From positions 15,058,319-15,122,318 of the forward strand of contig ML682059.1 of the NCBI GenBank assembly GCA_007922195.1: DNA of 64,000 nucleotides, given 5' to 3'. The translations under genes and the position numbers were made by a program. This DNA comes from Podocnemis expansa (lineage: Eukaryota > Chordata > Testudines > Podocnemididae). Shown here piece by piece: positions 55,557-64,000 of this stretch (position 1 is its first letter; each line of letters opens with the position of its first letter). Below the pieces are notes generated by a model. The model was not told the DNA's origin. It searched no databases and saw only the letters and a program-made list of their open reading frames with translations.

Positions 55557-56553
55557 TGTGATGCTGTCCAGGTCTAGGGGACTGTTTGTGATTATTTTTC
55601 ATATTAATTTCATATTTGCAATAATCTATATGCAACATGCTATGTCTTGTATCAATAGACAGGCTGTAAATCTGCTAGGAATGATTATATGATTTATATT
55701 TAGGTATCATATTTGTATTAGAAATTAGGAATCTTATTTGTTTTATGTGTGTTCCAAGTTGTTTGAGCTGAGGAGGTCCCCAACTGGGCGTCTGCAAACT
55801 ATTGCCATATTAATAGCCCATCGGGAGGGGTCCCAGCTGGAATGGTCCTAAGAAGAAACCTGCTTGACAAATTACCCAGGCTGACCATGTGGCCCAACTC
55901 CATTTTGATCTGGCAAGGACTCAGAGATAAAAGGCAGGGGATCCATCTCCATTTTGTCTTTAGTCTTCAGTCTGCAACATGCAATCAACACCCTCCTCTG
56001 GGCCTATCCTTCTGGGACTGAACAAAGGACTAAGACCCACCCAGGTGCTGGGTGCACACTAGAAGAGTTTGGACTAACCTGCAAACTACAGATACTTCAA
56101 GGACTTGCTCTCTATGGGCTCTAACTCATTTGTATATATGTGATTCATTTTGACCTTTTAACATCTCTCATGTTTTGTTTGTTTTTCTTTTTATATTAAA
56201 CCTTTAGTTGTAGTTACTAAAGGATTGGCTGGCAGCATGGTATTTTGGATAAGATCCAAGCCTATATTGTTCTAGGTGATGTGGCTGACCCTTTGGGGTA
56301 AGGAGAACCTATTTCTTTAAGAGACCCAGTGGCTAGGGGGGACCATAGGACCTGGTGTGTAGTAAGGGGGCAGTTTCTATTTTGGTATGCTTGGTGATGA
56401 CCAGAGTGAGGAATCAAAAAGCATATTTTGTTACTGACTGGGAGGCTGGTTTAAGTACCACCTGTCAATAGTTTAGGGGTTTGGCCCCTGGTTTTTGCAG
56501 CTTGCCCTGATTTTGGCACATTCAGAAGGTTATCCTGGGAGGCCCGGGTCACA
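55557..56553 (+). mobile_element. Solo LTR, intact reference copy of the family at 19574-21569
   Basis: Starts TGTGATGCTGTCCAGG and ends GGCCCGGGTCACA; 997 bases. It contains a TATA-like 'GAGATAAAAGGCAGG' near 55925 and A/T-rich 'TTTTATATTAAACC' near 56190. AGTT occurs next to both ends, but the terminus can be read in two ways there, so the exact target duplication is ambiguous. It lies only eight bases from the Harbinger MITE. Confidence 0.8.
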
Positions 56554-56696
56554 GTTTACACCAACCAAATTAGAGCTTCTAATATAGGGGACATGTCATT
56601 GCATTACTGAGAGAAAGGTGGCATATTTAGAGGGCAATTATGTTCCATAAATTCATTAAAGCAGATATGGGACGTTGTGGCCCACTGCTTCATGGT

Positions 56697-57560
56697 GTAG
56701 TCATAGAAGGTTAGGGTTGGAAAGGATTTTAGGGGGTCATCTAGTCCAACCCCCTGCTTAAACCTGGACCAACCCTAACTACATCATCCTAGCCAAGACT
56801 TTTTAAAGTGGCACCTTAAATACTTCTAAGGATGGAGATTCCATCACCTGCCTAGGTAACCCATTCCAGTGCTTTATCACCAACTTAGTGAATATTTTTT
56901 CCTAATATTCAACCTAGACCTCCCCCACTTCAACTTGAGACCATTGCTCCTAGTTCTGCCATCTACTAACACAGAAAACAGCCTAATTCCCTCTTCCTTG
57001 GAATCTTCTTTACAAAAGCTGACCACTGCCCCATTCTTCTTTTCTGCATAGTATACAAGTCTTCTTATTTCAGTCTATCCTCATAAGTCATGTGCTCCAG
57101 CCTCCTAATATTTTTTATCACCCTTCTCTGGATTCTCCCCATTTTTCCACGTTCTTTCTGTAGTGGGAGACTCAAAACTGGACACAATACTTCACATGTG
57201 GTCTCACCAGTACAGCATAAAGGGGAATAATCACTTCCCTCCATCTGCTGGCGATGCTGCTACTAATACAGCTCAAAATGCCATTAGCTTTCTTGGCAAT
57301 AAAGGTACACTATTGCCTCATATCCAACTTCTTGTCCTTTCCCACAGAACTGCTGCCTAGCTGGTTGTTTCCTGGTCTCTTGCAGTGCATGGGTTTCATC
57401 CATTCTAAGAGCAGAACCATGTACTTGGCTTTATTGGATCTCAGGGTTTTTTTTGGCCTAATCCTCCAATGTATCTAGATCACTCTATATCTTATCCTCA
57501 CCTTTCAGCATATTTACCACTCCCTCCAGCTTAGTGTTATCTGCAAACTTGCCACAGGTG
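56697..57560 (-). mobile_element. CR1 LINE, diverged 3' part
   Basis: The plus strand shows the complement of CR1: 'TAGGGTTGGAAAGGATTTTA', 'GGTCATCTAGTCCAACCCCC', 'GGAGATTCCATCACCTGCCT', 'TTCTTTCTGTAGTGGGAGAC', 'TCAAAACTGGACACAATACT'. It extends to about 57560 with the RT-region complement 'CACTCCCTCCAGCTTAGTGTTA'. Coding frames are broken throughout. Confidence 0.85.
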
Positions 57561-57779
57561 GAATTTCATGGTTAGGCATGACTTGCCTTTGGTGAATATG
57601 TGAATCAAGTATGGTATGAAAAGGGAGAAAGCCACATTTGGCCACCATGCTGCACCATGTAAAGCACTGCAACTGAGCCTCTGGATCTAGATCCATAAAA
57701 ACACTGTCAGGTTTTAAGCCCTTCCTTCAAGATTACAGTTGGTCAACCCTTTTTTTTTTAAATTTCAAAGTAAAATATT

Positions 57780-58905
57780 GTGACTGTAGGTCACCAGTCT
57801 CTCCAGAAGGGCAGGAGGGCACCTCAAAGTAGTGACTCAGGAGGATCAGCTGGGGGTGGCACCCCTGCTAGTGGCTGGAGCATCACCTCTAGTCCAGTTC
57901 CTGAGTGTGGAAGCACCCCCAGAGTGCCTGCCCCGCCTCCAGGCAGGACGGGCAGTCACCAAATTTATAGAGAGCTCAGGCAGTGAAGGATCACTCAAGG
58001 TTTTTAGCAAAAGAAGGAGGTTGAGGAGGGGGATGCAGGCCCACCCGCTCCACTGTGTCCCAGCCCAGGGCCCTAGGCAGTGATGGAAGGGCTCTGCCTC
58101 TGGGTCAGCAGGGCTCCAACTGAAACATGCCTGTGGCATTGCCCGGCATTCCACCCTCCCTGGGCTACTTCTTCCACCCCAGCCCTGGGTACCTATTTCC
58201 AGAGAGCATAGCTGTCCTCGGGTTCTCCCTTGTAGAATGCTTGTGGGATCCCAGCAAACCCCTCCGTGTCCAAGGGCAGCAGGTCTGGTAGTTCCTCTGG
58301 TCCATGCGCAAGGGGCAACTCCTCCAGGGTGCACGTCCCATACATCGCCAGCGGTTCCTCCTCAGCTAATGGGAGCTCCTCCAGGTCGCAGGGGATGTAG
58401 GGGTCGATGCCCTGTGATGGGGCCAACCCACAACCAATCAAGGAGATGGGCATCTGGTTAGGGCCCCGACAGGCCCTGGAGTGCCCTCCCCAACTGGCAG
58501 CCTCAGGGTTCCCCTGCCAATCACCTGCTCCCAGCAGGTTGGTTGGGCCGTATGGCCTGCCTGCTAGAGGAGGCTGGGTTCTCTGCTTGCCCAAGGCTGA
58601 GCTCCTTCCCTCCAGCTGCCTCCCTGCAGGCACATCCTTCTCCTTCAACAGCTCAGCTCCTACTGAGCTGATGCCTGGGGTCTTTATACTTCCCCTTCCT
58701 GCCTTGGCCCCGCCCTTCTTCTTTTGGGCCCTGGTGCCTGCAGTTCCCTGGTCTGACCAGGGGTGGTGTTCAGGCCCTTCCTCTGGCCCTGGCTCTGAAG
58801 GAGGCCACAACACCTGCTTACAGTGATCTTTTCCCTCTCTCTGTCAACCACTACTAATAAAGGCATGAGCTTTTCTTCTGACTAATCCTGGTGTCAGGGT
58901 CTAAG
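57780..58905 (-). mobile_element. LTR-like or retroelement leader segment
   Basis: GC-rich compared with its surroundings. On the minus strand there is 'GGGGAAGTATAAAGACCCC' (near 58690), TATA-like and followed by 'AGGCATCAGCTCAGTAGGAG', as in reptile Gypsy LTRs. A 206-codon minus frame (58813-58193) overlaps it and includes duplicated 'LEELPLA' (58390 and 58325), but has no domain I know. No LTR ends or target duplication were found. Confidence 0.4.
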
Positions 58906-59533
58906 ATGCTCCATAAAAAGGCAAAATATTTTGCTGATTCTGCCTTGCTGCCAGACTAGGTAGATTCAATTAGTCCCAAACCAAGATATAAATAAAAAGA
59001 TTTTAATATCTTCCAGAGGCAGGGAACATAGGAACATGGGTAAAGGAATTCTGTAATGTGCAATGCTCAAAACATCTCAATGGAAGAACAGCACAGGCAG
59101 TAAATGCATATTTCATGGCACATAAGTCAATAATAAAGGAAACTTCAGGAAGGGAGTTAATGCAGAGTAGCTAGGACCCAAGCTATGTCAGGAAGTGGAT
59201 AGGAAAGGCACTTGATCACAAAATGCCTTCAACTTTGGGGTATAATCCTGAAATAATATTATAAGTCCAAGTTTATTTCTAGCCTCTCTCTCTCTCACAC
59301 ACACATGCACCTCTACACCCCCCAACCCTTCATACTGCCACCCACATATCTGAAATTGAGCACTTGACTTCATGGTTCTTGCCTTGGTTTACCTCTATTA
59401 ACTACAATGTGTTCTTGCTTTGAGTAGCCTCTTCATAGTACCAATTTTCAAAACTGAAAAACTGATTATTTATTTCAGCATCCTCCTTCCAAAATTTAAT
59501 CCATTTGGAAACAAATCTCTCTGAAAGAAAAGG
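58906..59533. other. No gene seen
   Basis: Ordinary A/T-rich DNA with a short CT/CA-rich run near 59284-59306. Confidence 0.5.
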
Positions 59534-59541
59534 ATCTTTTA

Positions 59542-59891
59542 CAGAGGTGTCACTGGCCTGGGGAGGGACCTGGGGCACGGGCCCAGGCCCCACACCGTGG
59601 CCAGGGACAGGGCCAGAAGCTGCCATGCCACCGCAGGTGGCTAGGCCCCGCATCCCCGGCTGGGGATGGGGCTGCTGCCGCCGCAGGCGACCAGGCCCCG
59701 GATTCCCCACCATGGCCACAGGCAGCCAGGCCCCAGATCCCTGGCTGGGGATGGGGCCACCACGGCCGTGCCCTGGATCTCCAGCTTGATTGAGCCAGAG
59801 ACCAGGAGAGGGGTGGCTCTGCCAGATCCAGGGCACTGGCGCTGGGATTTGGGGCGCGTGTCCTGGGTTCCCAGCGCCAGCGACACCTCTT
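59542..59891. mobile_element. hAT MITE, same family as 46863-47191
   Basis: Ends CAGAGGTGTCACTGG and, inverted, AAGAGGTGTCGCTGG. Flanks ATCTTTTA (59534-59541) and ATCTCTTG (59892-59899) agree at six of eight positions. Interior 'CCAGGCCCCG.ATCCC' repeats and 'GATCTCCAGC' are shared with the other copy. The long open frames here (up to 188 codons) come from the GC-rich repeats. Confidence 0.85.
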
Positions 59892-59899
59892 ATCTCTTG

Positions 59900-60620
59900 A
59901 CAATAAAACCAATGCAGGCCATTGAATAAAGTGGCAAGCTTGCTTTTCATTTGATTATTAATTTTCACGAATTTTCTGAGTTGTAATTTTGGTCAGATAG
60001 AATAGTGCTTAAGATGAAACAATGTTTGTTTTACATTGATTGTCATTACGTTTGTACAAAATTTCACGGCACAGTTGGATAGTACTCATGGCACACCAGT
60101 GCAGCGCACTGCTTGAAAACCACTGTGTTAGGTTGCCGTGGCTGCAGCAGACTAGCTAAATATCTGTAAAGGTTACTAAAAGGTGAATATATTTCTTCCC
60201 AGGAGCCCTGCAGAGCTATCCAAATGCAACTTTGTTTTCATGCTGTATACAGGAGGAGAGAATTTGGCCCTCGATGCTTTTAGTTAGAGATATACCTTGG
60301 ACTGTTGAGGACCCTGAACTCTACCTAATTTTCAGAATTTCTGTCTCAGTTGCTTTAAAAATATTCTACCTGTGATTCAATTTATCCACATGTAAAAATG
60401 TTAGAACATGTAAAAGTATACTGTGTAGGATTCATAGCCATCCTAGAGTTTAGAAAGTAGGGTTTTCCTATTAATGTGAATAGGGCTATAAGTATTCTAT
60501 ATTTTATCATTCAAATGCTCTGTGAATCATTTAATAAAATATAACCAAAATAAATCAACATATAAAAAGCCACATTTTAAAATTAGTGTGTGACCTTATC
60601 CCATGTTTTACATTCCCTTG
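59900..60620. other. No gene seen
   Basis: A/T-rich DNA without recognised features. 'GCACACCAGTGCAGCGCACTGC' (near 60093-60114) is a short palindrome. Confidence 0.5.
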
Positions 60621-60624
60621 CATT

Positions 60625-60752
60625 TATTTTCTTTCCATTCTGTAAGTTCCCTCATCTTCAAATCATCTGAGGAAGTGGGATTTTCTCCCACGAAAGCTCA
60701 TGCAAAAAATAAATCTGTTAGTCTTTAAGTGCAACAGGACTCCTTGTTTTTA
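60625..60752 (+). mobile_element. Penelope-like element 3' tail
   Basis: 'TTCTGTAAGTTCCCTCATCT', 'TTTTCTCCCACGAAAGCTCA', 'AAATCTGTTAGTCTTTAAGT', in the same orientation as the tail at 7228-7392. Only the terminal about 130 bases are present. Confidence 0.75.
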
Positions 60753-60759
60753 CTCCCCC

Positions 60760-63371
60760 CGCCCCCCCAACTCAGTATTCATTTGTTGTTACACAGCTCT
60801 GGACATACAAACAAACCACAATTTTTTAATAAAGCAATATTTCTTGCACACTAGTGAATGAATTTACACAGGCAAAACTCATTTCTCAAAATGACATATT
60901 GCACATATGTATTATTTTCTAAGAAATGATTTCTGATAACTTCATAACTTTTTATAATTTATACCATGACATAAAAACCATCCCTTCATTTCCTTTGTCT
61001 CTCAATCTCTTATTCTTCATTTCTGTGTTACAGTTCCTCTTCTGTTTTTATTTCATTGACACTGATAAAGTGCAAAATGAATATCATTAACCTACACACT
61101 AATGCAATGATAATCTTGTTAAAATTTATTTTTGCCTCTATTTTTTCTTGTAATAATGGCAAACATTTGAATAGAAGGAATTTAAAAAACTGATTTTAAA
61201 TTTTTATGTCTACTGTTGTTTGCTTACACTGAGAGGCGTCTTTATATAGACTCTGTTCACTCTGCTCTCTCTGTATACTTCACATTGTTTTATAATTATT
61301 ATATATTTAAAATAATTAAAAACAGAGTAAACAAAGAATTGTATACACATTTTATGCTTATGTTTCAAATTAAGCTTATTTTTATACTTTTTTTCTTTAA
61401 AAAATTAGGTTAGTGTAATCTGTAATAAAACACTAGATTTCTCTAAGTTTTAACCTGAAACTTTTTGAAATTATTATCTCCATTTCTTCAAGTGTCAAAA
61501 CATTAATTTGTGTCAATGAACATATGCTTTCAGTACTTAAAACACGATTGTGTTTTGTGCTATTGCTTTGCCTTGTCAGTTCTTACACTTGAATAGTCCA
61601 GAAAGGTTACCCTTTTCCACTACACACAAAAAAAGGGCAGGCATAATTTTACCACTGATTGAATGGATTTAGCTAACAGTCATTCCCAGCTGAGAATGAC
61701 TAGATGGCCTTCTATTGTTCTCTTGACAAATAGAGAATGTCCTCCATTTACAGTGTCTGACCTTGACTAATTGTGTAGAATCGGTGCAGCTGTCTCTGGC
61801 TCATTCAATGTTGCAACACAAGAACATGTAAGAAACTTTAAGCTGCCATCAGAAAACTACAGTTTGAGAACTTTATCACTATGCATAATACCCACCATTT
61901 TATTTAGTCCAGTACACTTCTTTTGACATATTTTGACAGACAACTTAGTGTCACACTGTGTTTTTTTCCAAGCTTACTTTTGTGTACATTTCACAAATCT
62001 CGATACAATGAGAGCATTCCTAAAATCACCTGGAAACAATTGCTCTTTTATAAAGCCTTCACCTAAAAGTGATGTGAGAAAATAAACAAAACAGAAATGA
62101 GGCATAGTACATGCAAGAAACTATGCATTTTCCCCTTCTGTATGAGTCACAATTGGAAGTTATTTACTTTTGTAGAAAGGACTTCAATCAATGAATTTTA
62201 GTATCAGTAGGAATATTATAATATACAGAAGCAAAGTATGAATTTTAATTCAGAAATAGAAACTCTTCATATTCCCTCCAAATATCGGACTTAGTGGCAT
62301 GTTTTATGATAGCAGAAATGTGAATTTACAGTATTTTAACTATCTATGCAATGCAAATAAGCACATGGTTAAATACATATACCGTAATGATAGATGATAG
62401 CATTTGTAGGCAATTTTATTGAGGAATACGTTGAGATTTGTTCTTACAATGTTTACTCAGTTAGAGTGAACATCTCTCTGTGCAAAGGGAGCACACAGCC
62501 CTTACATTAAGTTTCACTTAATTTTTAAAAATAGGGCATAAGTGGGCCTTAGATGTAAGTAGTTTGTGGATCTTATGCTAGGGTTAATTTGATCTCTTCA
62601 AATTTATGTTTAGAAGGTTTCTAAGTGCAATATGGTGTACCCCTGCAATTTTGGATTGACAGATTCTTTTAGCAGTGTGAGTGGACTCCTGCAAATACAT
62701 AACAAAGAAAACTTGATTTGCTGAATGGCACATGTTCTTTCCTTTAGTCACACTGCTGATCTCTCCAAAATGAAAAGAAGTCCTGAATCCTTGAGGTATA
62801 TTTCTTCTGAGAAGACCAGATTTTCAAATAAGAACATAAAACAAAGCAAAACAAAATAATAGGCCAGGATTTTAACCAACATAGGTTTGAAGTTAGGTTG
62901 CTAAATCCAAAATTACATACCTTAATAAGTAGCCTGAGTTTCAAAAGCAATAAACACTCAACATCTTCCACTGACTCCAGCACATCACTTCTTAAATCAG
63001 TGGCAGGACAAGCCTATACAATCCATGCTGATGCTGGAGTACATTTACTAGGGCTACTCCTATATGTGAATACTCCCTAATAGAAACCAAGGTTGCATAT
63101 TTGGCCCATAGCATTTCATACACAGAATGTCCTCAAGAAAAGCTGCATTCTGCCACCATGCCTATGCTGAGCTATATGGTAGAATCACTTGTGTGAGTAT
63201 AGATTACTGAGCATGAATAAAGGTAGCAGAATGTGGCCCAAGATAGGTCATACATTTGTATAGGTGGTAATAATACATACATATTATCATTTGTTAATGA
63301 TTTCTTTCTAACACCATCTTTTCCTATATTAGGTTATGTCTTTAGGGCCAGATTGTTACATATGTATAACT
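60760..63371. other. Long A/T-rich stretch, no gene or element recognised
   Basis: About 2.6 kb with no frame above 80 codons and no repeat terminus that I recognise. It may be unique host DNA. Confidence 0.55.
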
Positions 63372-63379
63372 GCTCAGGC

Positions 63380-63582
63380 CATGAGTCTCAAACTCAAATC
63401 ACCTCAAGGGCTGCATGAGGACTAGTCATGGGTCGCATGAGGACTAGTATGTTTTCCCGAGAGCTGCACCACTGAAACCTTTTTATAGAATGATAGTGCA
63501 AGTATTGGTAACAACAGTGTTATTGCAGACCACAGGAAATAGCTTTAGGGGCCGCATGTGGCCCGCATGTTTGAGACCCCCG
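63380..63582. mobile_element. hAT-type MITE, same family as 29539-29731
   Basis: Left CATGAGTCTCAAACTC and, inverted from the right, CGGGGGTCTCAAACATG. Flanks GCTCAGGC (63372-63379) and TCTCAGGC (63583-63590) form an 8-bp duplication with one change. An internal 'GCATGAGGACTAGT' is present twice in this copy (about 63413-63446) and once in the other. Confidence 0.85.
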
Positions 63583-63590
63583 TCTCAGGC

Positions 63591-64000
63591 TCAGTAGTTA
63601 CACATATATGTAATTCCACTCAAGTCAAGGGGATTATCTATGTGAGTAACTGCTCAGCACTGACAGTAAGAGGTTTGCAATCTCGCCTTAGTTGTCTGTT
63701 GCTAATGTTGTCCAAACATTTCTGTTACAGTTTCAGTTGCCCATAATTTTCACAAAGTTTACACTTTTTGGCTGAAGTTTGGCACATTTGCTCGACATTA
63801 GGGAACATTTCTTTTTTCAAAGCTTAAAACTAAAAAGAAAAGGTTGCACCATGGCATACATAGGTGGAGTCTAGGCTGCACCACACCAGTTTCTACAAGT
63901 CAGCCACGTTTGGAAGAGGAAGGTGCGAATTCAACACATTATTCAAAGGAGGGGACAGTGTAGAAGGGGGTCATCTTTGGATCTGTACTGCTGGACTCCT
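63591..64000. other. No feature seen
   Basis: No coding or repeat signature recognised up to the window end. Confidence 0.5.

Noticed and set aside
59402..59968. 188-codon minus frame
   Set aside because: It crosses the full GC-rich hAT MITE and both flanks, so it cannot be a conserved gene.
1..64000. CRISPR arrays, operons, tRNA and rRNA genes
   Set aside because: Nothing with the necessary spacing or structure was seen, and the sequence is clearly vertebrate nuclear DNA.

Overview
The window is vertebrate nuclear DNA, almost certainly from a turtle (Testudines). The clues are several CR1 LINE tails of the sauropsid type, Penelope-like (Neptune-type) element ends, DIRS retrotransposons, PIF/Harbinger elements with A/T-rich 'TTTCGAAATAA' subterminal repeats, and a MIR SINE. 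A soft-shelled turtle is possible but the sequence alone does not prove it. I found no host protein-coding exon, tRNA or rRNA that I can defend. What can be read is a dense nest of transposable elements separated by A/T-rich intergenic or intronic DNA.

Layout. 1-1842: right end of a PIF/Harbinger DNA transposon whose transposase is open except for one stop. It abuts a CR1 fragment (1846-2876), which abuts a DIRS fragment (2877-4079). 4085-15400: small DNA transposons, LTR-like pieces and Penelope tails in otherwise unremarkable DNA. 15801-23210: a Penelope copy, then a Ty3/Gypsy element broken by a foldback element, an LTR (itself broken by a second Penelope copy) and another LTR-like insert. 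25110-28891: CR1 with a MITE inside it, a MIR SINE, and a Harbinger MITE. 31436-33199: an LTR with a 5-bp target duplication. 33810-33892: an isolated pre-miRNA-sized hairpin. 34600-35024: a solo LTR.

37788-43465: a nearly full-length DIRS element on the minus strand, with inverted terminal repeats, an internal complementary region, gag, RT, RNase H and tyrosine recombinase remnants. 44001-44732: hAT-type element. 44953-46377: plus-strand DIRS gag fragment. 46601-55190: a second long DIRS copy on the minus strand, interrupted by two hAT-type elements and one CR1. 55246-58905: Harbinger MITE, solo LTR, CR1 tail and an LTR-like segment. 59542-63582: further hAT-type MITEs and a Penelope tail.

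How the parts relate. The Harbinger copy at the left edge shares subterminal sequence with two small MITEs, so it represents the family that could have mobilised them. Three DIRS copies with coding remnants of RT, plus a gag fragment, show different stages of decay. Target-site duplications and interrupted reading frames allow the relative order of many insertions to be read directly. All coding copies carry at least one disabling lesion, so the window is best viewed as a transposon graveyard; the best-preserved coding region is the Harbinger transposase. Boundaries given without target duplications are approximate.
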